In this document: piece after piece, positions 44,002 through 51,260 of the stretch | Layout of the letters: every line of letters starts with the position of its first letter | How positions within the stretch are numbered: position 1 is the stretch's first letter | Assembly (NCBI GenBank): GCA_040506705.1 | Contig: JBEVWG010000036.1 | Location: 62,001 to 126,000 of the forward strand | Origin: Thiodiazotropha sp040506705 | GTDB taxonomy: Bacteria > Pseudomonadota > Gammaproteobacteria > Chromatiales > Chromatiaceae | DNA length: 64,000 nucleotides | Reading direction: 5' to 3' | Position numbers and translations under genes: made by a program | Notes under the pieces: generated by a model | What the model was told of the DNA's origin: nothing | The model's input: the letters and a program-made list of their open reading frames with translations, nothing else | Database searches by the model: none

Positions 44002-44652
44002 TTACACAGCTGATAAAAAGCATCCAGTGTAGAGGTGGCTTGAGTCAACCAGATAGCGGCCATGGAATTCAAATTCTCTGGGGAACGGGATAGCACACGA
44101 TTTCGTGGGTATAAATTTAAATCGCTTATTCTCGGTGTCGATTTCAAGAGAGACTGACTGAAATCCCAAGTGCTGGCCAAGCATCGGGTGGTAACATTTG
44201 TAGATACTCTCTTTGGCGCTGAAAATCAGCCTCTCCGGCAGTATCTCGACAGATTTCATGGTTAGGCTATCTTCTGCGGTATGAATATACTGATCGACCC
44301 CTTTTGGTAGTGGCTCTAAAGGTTCTACGTCGACTCCTAGGCCAAACATATCCTCTGATTTTGCACAAACAGCTACACAGGCATCACGACAGTGGCTGAT
44401 ACTACCCAGGTAACCTGGAGGCCATATCGGTTGTCGGCTCTTCTCCCGAAGTAGTGGAAGCCATGGCGCATTCAATTGCTCCAGCGCCTGATGAGCTGAA
44501 TGACGTCCGGCACGAAACTCCTTTTGCCGTTTCTCAACCGCGCCTTCGATTAAGGCCTCCTCTTCTTTGCACAAAGGGGTGTTCCACATCGACGCTTCAG
44601 CCTTGACGATAATGGCATTGGGTGGGAACAGCTGTGCAAGATCATCGGTCAT
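44002..44652 (-). CDS. 4'-phosphopantetheinyl transferase (EntD/Sfp-like)
   Basis: This 216-residue protein has the transferase motifs GVDVEPL (Mg-binding Asp and Glu) and FSAKESIYKCY (Lys and Glu), plus the N-terminal FRAGRHSAHQAL and SISHCRDACVAV. The enzyme would transfer phosphopantetheine from CoA to a carrier protein. The layout is closer to EntD than to AcpS, so the target is probably a secondary-metabolism or siderophore carrier. No such carrier is in the window. Confidence 0.9.
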   Translation of the reverse strand: MTDDLAQLFPPNAIIVKAEASMWNTPLCKEEEALIEGAVEKRQKEFRAGRHSAHQALEQLNAPWLPLLREKSRQPIWPPGYLGSISHCRDACVAVCAKSEDMFGLGVDVEPLEPLPKGVDQYIHTAEDSLTMKSVEILPERLIFSAKESIYKCYHPMLGQHLGFQSVSLEIDTENKRFKFIPTKSCAIPFPREFEFHGRYLVDSSHLYTGCFLSAV

Positions 44653-44738
44653 GAGAATATCCGGTCTAACCTGTCAGAGTGGTGGATTGTAGCAGTCATC
44701 ACTATTTTCCATATACCCTTTTCAGAATCGTCAATTAG

Positions 44739-44756
44739 TATGACGCACCGCACTAG
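44739..44756. repeat. Solo arm of the CTAG-bounded repeat
   Basis: TATGACGCACCGCACTAG matches the right arm of the 6353-6565 element with one change. No opposite arm is found nearby, so it is a solo end or decayed copy. It lies upstream of the EamA attenuator. Confidence 0.6.
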
Positions 44757-44852
44757 CACAGACCATTTACAGAGAATTTATAACTCCCCTTGACCTGAAG
44801 CTTCTATCCATGCAATGCTGAGTTCATGATTCAGATCAAACCGACCAACAAG

Positions 44853-44921
44853 ATGGTGACCATGCGCCGACTGTTCCTCTGGGCAGCAGGCGTACCATCT
44901 GTGGTTCGAAGATCAGGTTAA
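44853..44921 (+). CDS. Possible leader peptide of the EamA attenuator
   Basis: A 22-codon frame runs ATG (44853) to TAA (44919-44921), with a second ATG at 44862. The peptide has Trp at position 10 and Arg pairs at positions 5-6 and 19-20. No strong ribosome-binding site is visible. Its start codon lies in a segment (AGATGGT, 44851-44857) that can pair with ACCATCT (44894-44900). The frame ends 30 bp before the terminator stem, as in classical attenuators. Confidence 0.45.
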   Translation: MVTMRRLFLWAAGVPSVVRRSG

Positions 44922-44950
44922 ACGACAGTTTTTATACCAGGATTTTTTAA

Positions 44951-44983
44951 AAGGCCGCAGATGGAAACATCTGCGGCCTTTTT
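44951..44983 (+). terminator. Attenuator terminator before the EamA gene
   Basis: A perfect 13-bp stem AAGGCCGCAGATG / CATCTGCGGCCTT with loop GAAA is followed by a T-run. It lies 20 bp before the EamA ATG, with no complete gene between it and the leader. Its 5' strand can instead pair with CCATCTGTGG at 44895-44904. Confidence 0.85.
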
Positions 44984-45002
44984 CGTTATGGAGGGAAATA
45001 TC

Positions 45003-45911
45003 ATGTCTGTACCAGCCGCCTATGTTGGGGTGTTGCTGATCTGGGGAACTACACCTTTGGCCATTCAATGGAGTGGTCAAGATGTGGGATATCTGTTTGG
45101 CGTCACTGGGCGTATGTTAATCGGTGTGATTGTGGCGTTGTTGGTATTGCGTCTGTTTGGACTGAGTCTGGTTTGGCATAAACAGGCTCGACGCACCTAT
45201 CTGGCGGCTGGTTTGGGTATATTTGTGGCGATGACTTCTGTCTATTGGTCTGCTCAGTTTATACCTTCCGGATGGATCTCTGTGATATTTGGTTTATCGC
45301 CGATCTTTACAGGATTGATGGCCCGTATATGGTTGAACGAACAAGGTTTGAACTCGTCAAGACTGATTGCAGTGTTGGTCTCTCTGGTTGGCTTAGTGAC
45401 AATTTTCACTGTCGGTATGGAAGCTGGTGTTGATTTTGTGTTTGGTCTGGCTGGTATGTTGATATCAGTCACAACCCACTCTGCAAGTGCGGTTTGGGTG
45501 AAACGGATAGATGCTCAATTGCATGGCTTGGTGGTAACCACGGGGGGGTTGCTGGTGGCGGTACCACTATTTCTTCTGAGCTGGTTCCTGCAGGGGGAGA
45601 GCTGGCCTCAGGAGATCAGCGACAGAACCTTGTTATCGATTATCTATCTTGGGGTTATCGGTTCTGTGCTTGGGTTTGCACTCTATTTTTATATCCTGCG
45701 ATATGTAGAGACCACCAAAGTGGCCTTAATTACACTGGTGACTCCGGTAATGGCGCTGTTGGCTGGCCACTGGCTTAATTCAGAACATATCGATGAACGT
45801 GTCTGGTTTGGAACCGGAATGATTCTGTTGGGGTTGTTGCTGTTTGAACTGGGCGGAAAACTCTCTGCTCAGTTTCGGTTCAACAGGGCAAGAGAGAGTG
45901 AGGGCCAGTAG
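45003..45911 (+). CDS. EamA-family (DMT) exporter
   Basis: This 302-residue inner-membrane protein has ten membrane segments in two EamA repeats; the second begins near GLAGMLISVTTHSASAVWVKR. I choose the ATG at 45003, preceded by GGAGGGAA. An upstream in-frame ATG at 44961 lies inside the terminator hairpin and is unlikely. EamA proteins export amino acids or other small metabolites; the substrate here is unknown. Expression is probably set by the leader-peptide attenuator just upstream. The 3' end overlaps the convergent dctM gene by 43 bp. Confidence 0.9.
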   Translation: MSVPAAYVGVLLIWGTTPLAIQWSGQDVGYLFGVTGRMLIGVIVALLVLRLFGLSLVWHKQARRTYLAAGLGIFVAMTSVYWSAQFIPSGWISVIFGLSPIFTGLMARIWLNEQGLNSSRLIAVLVSLVGLVTIFTVGMEAGVDFVFGLAGMLISVTTHSASAVWVKRIDAQLHGLVVTTGGLLVAVPLFLLSWFLQGESWPQEISDRTLLSIIYLGVIGSVLGFALYFYILRYVETTKVALITLVTPVMALLAGHWLNSEHIDERVWFGTGMILLGLLLFELGGKLSAQFRFNRARESEGQ

Positions 45912-47143
45912 GTGATGATCAATACCGCGCCAAACAGGAGCAGGAACCAGGGAAGGGTGGCGCGGTATATTTCGGTGATCGGCTTACCAAAGCGGTAGCT
46001 GGCGATGAACAGGTTCATTCCCACGGGTGGTGTGAAATAGCCAATCTGCATATTGGCCAGAAAAATAATGCCCAAATGTACTGGGTCAATACCATACTCT
46101 ATAGCAACTGGCAGCAGCAGTGGCACCATCAGCACCAATGCAGAGAAGATATCCAGCATTGTGCCGAGTATCAAGAGAAAGATATTCAGCAATATAAGGA
46201 AGGTGAGTGGGTCATCTACACGCTCGTGCAACCAGCTGAATAACATTCCCGGTACATCACTATCGATCATGTAGTTGGTGGAGGCCAGAGAGAGACCGAG
46301 GATGACCAGTATGCCTCCGACCAATAGCATAGCTTCATGCATGATGCGGGGGAGTTGTTTAAAAGGTATTTCTCTATGTATGAATAGTTCCACGAACAAT
46401 ACATAGACCGCAGTGACTGCAGCGGCTTCTGAGATGGCAAAGTATCCACTGTAGATGCCACCCAGTAGTATGACCGGCAGCGGCAGTTCCCAAATAGCAT
46501 CCCTTAAAGCAGATTTCGCTTCGCTGTAAGAGAAAGGGATGAGTTGTAAATGACGGCCGGAAAAGAGTCCCCAGGCCATCAGTATGAACAACATCAACAG
46601 ACCAGGAAGAATGCCTGCTAAAAACATATCATCAACTGTAATAGAGCCGCCAATACCCAGCTGTTGTGCAACTACCGCATATAGTATCAAGGGTAGTGCC
46701 GGTGCGAACAGAAGACCCAGACTGCCTGAAGTTGTTACTAATCCAAGACTGAAGTTTTTTCGATAGCCAGCTTCTTTTAGTGCGGGGTAGAGTAAGGCGC
46801 CAAGCGCTACGATTGTTACCCCGGAGGCTCCGGTAAATGCAGTAAACAGTGCGCATGCAATAAGTGCAACAAAGGCCATGCCACCTGGCATCCAACCTAG
46901 CAGGGCCTGTGTCAACCTGACCAGGCGACGAGGTGCATTGCCTTCACTCAGGAGATATCCTGCAAAGGTGAAAAGAGGGATCGCCAGTAATACCGGGGTT
47001 TCTGCCAATCTGAAAAATTCGATTGCCACTACAGAGAGATCAATCTCGGATTGGTAGAAGCCCCAGAGCGCTCCTGCACCAATTACTGCAAACAGTGGCG
47101 CACCGCTTAATGCCAGTAGTATCAGTCCAATTGTGACAATCAT
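45869..47143 (-). CDS. dctM: TRAP transporter large permease DctM
   Basis: This 424-residue protein has about twelve membrane segments of the DctM/ion-transporter superfamily, with FTGASGVTIVALGALLYPALKEAGY and the conserved LANMQIGYFTPPVGMNLF. I choose the ATG at 47143 because it overlaps the dctQ stop as ATGA; the upstream in-frame start at 47197 adds a non-membrane tail. It is the main translocation subunit of a sodium-driven TRAP importer. Confidence 0.94.
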   Translation of the reverse strand: MIVTIGLILLALSGAPLFAVIGAGALWGFYQSEIDLSVVAIEFFRLAETPVLLAIPLFTFAGYLLSEGNAPRRLVRLTQALLGWMPGGMAFVALIACALFTAFTGASGVTIVALGALLYPALKEAGYRKNFSLGLVTTSGSLGLLFAPALPLILYAVVAQQLGIGGSITVDDMFLAGILPGLLMLFILMAWGLFSGRHLQLIPFSYSEAKSALRDAIWELPLPVILLGGIYSGYFAISEAAAVTAVYVLFVELFIHREIPFKQLPRIMHEAMLLVGGILVILGLSLASTNYMIDSDVPGMLFSWLHERVDDPLTFLILLNIFLLILGTMLDIFSALVLMVPLLLPVAIEYGIDPVHLGIIFLANMQIGYFTPPVGMNLFIASYRFGKPITEIYRATLPWFLLLFGAVLIITYWPSLSLALLNRN

Positions 47144-47628
47144 GCCGGTTTCTTGTCCATGAACTGAAGCGGGATGTTGATGGCGAATCGCAAGCACATG
47201 GTGCTGAAACCGATAGGTATGATTATTTCACCCACCCAGGAGGGTAGACTTGAAAAGAGTTTAGCGCCATCCTGCCATTCTATGTAGACAAAACGTGCAG
47301 AGTGCCAGGCGATGACTCCGCATACAAAGGCGCTGAAGAGATTATGTATGACTGAAAGCCGCGCCTGGTTGCGATTTGAAAGATAGTTAGAGAGCAGATC
47401 AATACGAATGTGCCTGTTTTCACGGGTGGCAGCGATAGCCCCTAATAATGCGACCCAAAGTACCATGATGCGTAAGCTGGGGTCTGCCCAGATCAGTCCG
47501 GAATCAAACAGATTTCGTAAAAAAATCTGGCTACCTGCCAACAGAATCATGCCACCCAGCAAGAGTGCTGTGAGCAGTTCTTCGAACAGGAGAATATTAC
47601 GTCGAATGGATTGCAGTGTGATGGCCAT
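47140..47628 (-). CDS. dctQ: TRAP transporter small permease DctQ
   Basis: This 162-residue protein has four membrane segments. It has the DctQ core LLLGGMILLAGSQIFLRNLFDSGLIWADPSLRIMVLWVALLGAIAATRENRHIRIDL in summary form: the RNLF, WADP, LW and REN-HIRID elements. The ATG at 47628 is chosen over a TTG at 47637. A TATAAT sequence sits just upstream of the start, so a separate promoter with a very short leader is possible. It is translationally coupled to dctM. Confidence 0.92.
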   Translation of the reverse strand: MAITLQSIRRNILLFEELLTALLLGGMILLAGSQIFLRNLFDSGLIWADPSLRIMVLWVALLGAIAATRENRHIRIDLLSNYLSNRNQARLSVIHNLFSAFVCGVIAWHSARFVYIEWQDGAKLFSSLPSWVGEIIIPIGFSTMCLRFAINIPLQFMDKKPA

Positions 47629-47784
47629 GAGGATCAATTATAACCGTATATCATTACAGTATATATATATGGGTTCGATCTCTTGTTTATACTCGATGGG
47701 TGAATAGTAATCTAAAAAACGGATTACTTTGCTGCAGATGATCGCCCATGAGTTGTTAAGAGTTACCTATGGCACTGAATGGAT

Positions 47785-48096
47785 TCAACGGATATGTACT
47801 GTAAGCCATATGCAATGGGGTTGGTGACTGGTGGTTAAAACACGATGCGGGGTATTGGCTGGAATCAGTTCGCAATCACCACGATGCAGGTTGAGGAGCG
47901 CGCCGTTCATCTCGAGTTTTGCACTGCCCTGGAGGATGGTTATCCATTCATCATGAGACTGTTGGGTGATTTCGGTGATGGTGTCGGGCGGGCTTAAGAT
48001 GCGTTCAATAGTGATGTTCTTCTGTTGCAACAAGGTTTCCAGCGTTTCGTTTTCTCCATCAGCTATATCTGGTTTAAACAGATTCTTATCTGACAT
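47785..48096 (-). CDS. Small cupin-domain protein
   Basis: This 103-residue protein is a single cupin fold: HDEWITILQGSAKLEMNG, then LHRGDCELIPANTPHRVL, with metal-ligand His residues in both motifs. I choose the ATG at 48096 (AGGT upstream); the same frame is open to 48300, with another ATG at 48237, so a longer protein is possible. It lies between dctP and dctQ of the TRAP set, but the repeat at 48346-48477 separates it from dctP. The role is unknown. Confidence 0.75.
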   Translation of the reverse strand: MSDKNLFKPDIADGENETLETLLQQKNITIERILSPPDTITEITQQSHDEWITILQGSAKLEMNGALLNLHRGDCELIPANTPHRVLTTSHQPHCIWLTVHIR

Positions 48097-48345
48097 GGCT
48101 TGCTTTACCTGTGTTGTGTGTTGATCGCTTGGGGAATGTATTTTACTAACCTGGCCATTGTCGGCGAGCCGCGCCTTGATCTGAGCCACGCTTGTAGCCC
48201 TGAGTGTATTAATATCTATGGCCTGGTTAGTAAGCATAGGGGCATCTTCAATGTTCCTTAACCTGATTGTTTGAACATAGATTGCCGGACAGGCCTCCAC
48301 TATCGCATGAATTGGTGTTCAATTGTAGATGGTTAGAAATAATCC

Positions 48346-48477
48346 CTAGTGTACCTCGTCATAGATTCTGTACCATTCAGCGAGTCTGGAAGGGGTTAGC
48401 CGCGCCCCGAAGGAAGTGCCCTTGGGGTGCTAGGCATGCCTCGCAGGGAATGGCCCCTCCCTGACGAGGTACACTAG
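48346..48477. repeat. CTAG-bounded MITE-like inverted repeat, 132 bp
   Basis: Perfect 16-bp ends CTAGTGTACCTCGTCA and TGACGAGGTACACTAG. The end consensus CTAGTGT-N4-CGTCATA is shared with the element at 6353-6565. The interior is GC-rich with partial symmetry and no coding capacity. The right-hand CTAG contains the stop codon of dctP (48474-48476). Confidence 0.8.
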
Positions 48478-49478
48478 TGAACACTATTTGAAGTCCGTTG
48501 CAGATTGATCAGATTCTGCATCTCATCAAGCAGCTCGGTGGTGACAATACCATCTTTTTGCATCGTCTTCAGGGTTGAGTTTGCATGTATTTCCCAAGCC
48601 TCTTGCTGTTGTGTAGAGGGGCTTACGAACTCTATCCCCTGCTTTTTGAGTGCGGATAATGCGGCAATATTATCGGCACGGTTTTGTCTGTTCAGATTGA
48701 CAAAGGTTGAACTCAAAGTCTGTTTGACCAACTCCTGGTCAGCAGCGCTGAGTTTACTGAAAGCCTTCTCTTTGATGACAAGAGTGGCATATAGATAGGC
48801 AAGAGGCACCTGAGTCAGGTAATTCACCCTGGTGTGCCATTGTAAGGCTATGGCGCCTATTGGTGCGCTGGCAATGGTGTCTATCAACCCAGTCTGTAAT
48901 CCGGTGAGGACATCTGTCAGGGGCAGAGGAATGGGGGATATGCCCAGTTGACCAAAGATTTTTGCATTGACCTGGTCTCCTTCCGGGATCCAGATTTTCA
49001 AACCCTTCATATTGTCTGTGGTCTTGACTGGAGAGTTTGAAAGTAAGTATGCAAAGCCTCCCTCGCTGAGACCGAAACTTATGAAGCCCTCTTTTTTCAA
49101 TCCATCAATAATCTGCTTGTCCATCACCTGGCGAACGGCATCCACTTCTTCCAGGTTTCGAAATTGAAAGGGGAGTGTATAGATCTGGGCATCAGGGTAA
49201 ATTGTGCTCAATCCACCACCAGTTATTGCGCCACCTTGCAACTGTCCGACGCGTATTTTTCGTAACACGCTGTTGTCATTGCCCATGACGCCACCTGGGT
49301 AGAAGCGGATCTTCACCCGACCTTCTGTCTTTTCATGAATCTGCTTGGCAGCCGAGCGCATCTGCTTCATCCAACTGGTACCGTCTGGTGCCAGAGTGGC
49401 AATTTTCAAGGTGGTTTTCGCATAACCCACGGGCGTAAGCAGAAGTGTCATGACTAAAACAGCCAACAAACGGAACAT
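48474..49478 (-). CDS. dctP: TRAP transporter solute-binding protein DctP
   Basis: This 334-residue exported protein has a signal peptide ending at VGYA and then a DctP fold: KIATLAPDGTSWMKQM, FYPGGVMGNDNSVLRKIRVGQLQGG, LKIWIPEGDQV, and the hinge region LPLTDVLTGLQTGLIDTIASAP. It would capture the substrate in the periplasm. The TatT gene upstream suggests a TPR-associated (TPAT) TRAP system, whose best-studied example is in Treponema. Its stop codon falls inside a MITE-like repeat. Confidence 0.93.
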   Translation of the reverse strand: MFRLLAVLVMTLLLTPVGYAKTTLKIATLAPDGTSWMKQMRSAAKQIHEKTEGRVKIRFYPGGVMGNDNSVLRKIRVGQLQGGAITGGGLSTIYPDAQIYTLPFQFRNLEEVDAVRQVMDKQIIDGLKKEGFISFGLSEGGFAYLLSNSPVKTTDNMKGLKIWIPEGDQVNAKIFGQLGISPIPLPLTDVLTGLQTGLIDTIASAPIGAIALQWHTRVNYLTQVPLAYLYATLVIKEKAFSKLSAADQELVKQTLSSTFVNLNRQNRADNIAALSALKKQGIEFVSPSTQQQEAWEIHANSTLKTMQKDGIVTTELLDEMQNLINLQRTSNSVH

Positions 49479-49784
49479 GTTATCTAATCCTCGATGGTGG
49501 TATGTAGACCTGTGTGGTGTGCCATCTGAACGTTACACCACACCAGGTGATCCAAATTACTCTAGAGTTAATACGTTTGATTGAATCAATCGGACGCAAT
49601 AATTGCATATCTACGGAAATTACATGGGCGGGGCTCAGTACCCAGCAATTTATCCCTCGGATAGCAAATCGGGTGGTTGATACGATTTTGGGGGGTAATG
49701 GCAGTTTTCCGGTAGAAGTCGGTTAGTTCCCGCTAACCTATTATAAAAACTCAGTTGTTACAAGTGGTTGCGGTTTGGTTAATA
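49479..49784. other. Gap between tatT and dctP
   Basis: These 306 bp hold no supported gene. They contain a 9-bp inverted repeat GTGTGGTGT...ACACCACAC (49512-49543, 14-bp spacer) just upstream of dctP, and a small stem GGTTAG-ttcccg-CTAACC (49721-49738). Either may be a regulatory site or RNA hairpin. A 70-codon plus-strand frame here lacks support. Confidence 0.4.
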
Positions 49785-50642
49785 TTAAAAATAGTCATCC
49801 TGTATCAATAATTTAGCTTGCTGTTGGGCAATGATGTTGCTGAGGGTAAAGCCCTCAGTTACTGGATCGGCCTGCAACACTTCATTCAATAGCCTATCGT
49901 GTAGTGTTTTATCAAAAACCAGGCGTGCATAGTGTCGAGCGTATTCCAGTTTGGCCATCAGATCCCGGTTATCTGAATAGTTGATGGCAGACTCAAAATG
50001 TTGTTTTCCGAGTTCAGGTTTGCCACCCAGTGCTGGGGGTATCTGGCTGCGAATCACAGCTAAGTAGAGCTGTGCACGGCCTTTCTCATAGCCAGGATCC
50101 TGGTTGACTACCTGGAGCAGCAGTGCTTCAGCTTTAGCCAGGTCTGCAACTGCATTCCAATCGTCACTGTGAGCCTGAATCCATCCTGCCCAGCTGGAAC
50201 CATAGATGTAGAGACCGCTGAGTTCCTGATCTTTTGCCTGTTCCAGAGCTGCGGAAAACTGTTCAAAAGGCTGGTCTGCTTTTTCACAAATGGCTTGCTG
50301 CTCCTGGCAGTAGGCCTGGGTTGCATAGTCCATGGCTTTTTGGGTGAGATTTTTGCGGCGCTCCGGGTCGCTGACCAGCCCCCCCGCATAGGCCCCATAC
50401 AGTTTAGCTCCGGCATAGAGTAGATCACGGTCATCGGGACTCTCAGCAATAAATGAATCGATTAATAATAGATAGGCAGGAGCGCCATGGCGGACGATTT
50501 CCGGGTCCGTCTGGTTAAGCATGGCGTTGGACAGGTTGGCAGCCAGTCTGCTGGTTGAGAGTGAAGAGCAACCACTATCAAATAGGAGTGCTGCGCCACA
50601 AAACAGTGAGATGATAAAAAGGCGATGATAGTTTTTTTTCAT
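49785..50642 (-). CDS. TatT, TRAP-associated TPR lipoprotein
   Basis: This 285-residue lipoprotein starts at the ATG at 50642 (MKKNYHRL); the signal ends LLFDSGC. It has the helical repeat structure of TatT, including AKLYGAYAGGLVSDPERRKNL, YIYGSSWAGWIQAHSDDW and the signature PPALGGKPELGKQHFESAI. In Treponema, a TatT trimer with TPR pores pairs with the DctP-like binding protein. The frame is open to 50783, but the longer form would bury the lipoprotein signal. Confidence 0.88.
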   Translation of the reverse strand: MKKNYHRLFIISLFCGAALLFDSGCSSLSTSRLAANLSNAMLNQTDPEIVRHGAPAYLLLIDSFIAESPDDRDLLYAGAKLYGAYAGGLVSDPERRKNLTQKAMDYATQAYCQEQQAICEKADQPFEQFSAALEQAKDQELSGLYIYGSSWAGWIQAHSDDWNAVADLAKAEALLLQVVNQDPGYEKGRAQLYLAVIRSQIPPALGGKPELGKQHFESAINYSDNRDLMAKLEYARHYARLVFDKTLHDRLLNEVLQADPVTEGFTLSNIIAQQQAKLLIQDDYF

Positions 50643-50661
50643 CCGCCAATTGTGACAGGTT

Positions 50662-51024
50662 TCAGCGATGTTTTCTGCCGACTTGTTCCATATGATGTAG
50701 CCAGCTGGAGAACAGGTTGCCAACAGAACCACTACCCGATCGGCGGCCTTTGAATGTATGGAAACAGCCTTCATCCTCATCATCTAAGCGGGCAGCTCCG
50801 ATGTTGAGACAGAGATAGATAACAAACAGGTCGAGTATCAGCAGCGCAACTACGATTGGCACATGGATAACCGCATCGGTTTTCATCCAGCTGATGAGGT
50901 CTGCATAGTTACTGATCACCAGATAGAGGGTACCGAACAGAAGTGCTACCGCCAGCAGGGAAAAAAAATCAGCAAAATACTCATTTTTTCGGGAGTACCC
51001 TTTCAGGCTTTTACAGAAAGACAT
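50662..51024 (-). CDS. Small membrane protein upstream of tatT
   Basis: This 120-residue protein has two membrane segments (about residues 18-40 and 53-73), an acidic patch LDDEDE and a basic C terminus. I do not recognise the family. It ends 19 bp before tatT and reads the same way, so it is probably the first gene of the TRAP operon. It may be a further subunit or an anchor. Confidence 0.65.
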   Translation of the reverse strand: MSFCKSLKGYSRKNEYFADFFSLLAVALLFGTLYLVISNYADLISWMKTDAVIHVPIVVALLILDLFVIYLCLNIGAARLDDEDEGCFHTFKGRRSGSGSVGNLFSSWLHHMEQVGRKHR

Positions 51025-51139
51025 GGGTTAATCCCCCGCTATTTGTAGTAGTTATCAGTATGAGACTAGTATTCAACTCAGATAATCTCAAGAAATAATC
51101 CTCTCTGATCGGTTTTTACCGTCATCTTGGAGTGTGTAT

Positions 51140-51215
51140 AGTACTTCTGGTTAGTACGAATCAGAAGTACTGCTTAAAGTCCCGCGATATGCTTGGTAAT
51201 TCCGTTTGGAATTAC
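51140..51215 (+). promoter_or_regulatory. Two-hairpin leader of the AGCS gene
   Basis: A perfect 10-bp inverted repeat AGTACTTCTG / CAGAAGTACT (51140-51171, 12-nt loop) is followed by GTAATTCC-gttt-GGAATTAC (51196-51215). Both lie in the 236-bp region before the symporter start. It does not look like the glycine riboswitch often found before AGCS genes. It could be an operator plus a stability hairpin, or an unclassified leader. Confidence 0.45.
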
Positions 51216-51260
51216 TGTAAGTGTTTGCCATGCAACAAAAAATACATAAGGGGGTATGGG

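Noticed and set aside
44961..45002. Upstream in-frame ATG for the EamA gene
   Set aside because: It lies inside the terminator hairpin and has no ribosome-binding site; the ATG at 45003 has GGAGGGAA.
49514..49726. 70-codon plus-strand frame between tatT and dctP
   Set aside because: Opposite to the operon, overlaps inverted repeats, and no protein-like features.
51025..51260. Glycine riboswitch before the AGCS symporter
   Set aside because: The hairpins do not show the conserved core of that class.
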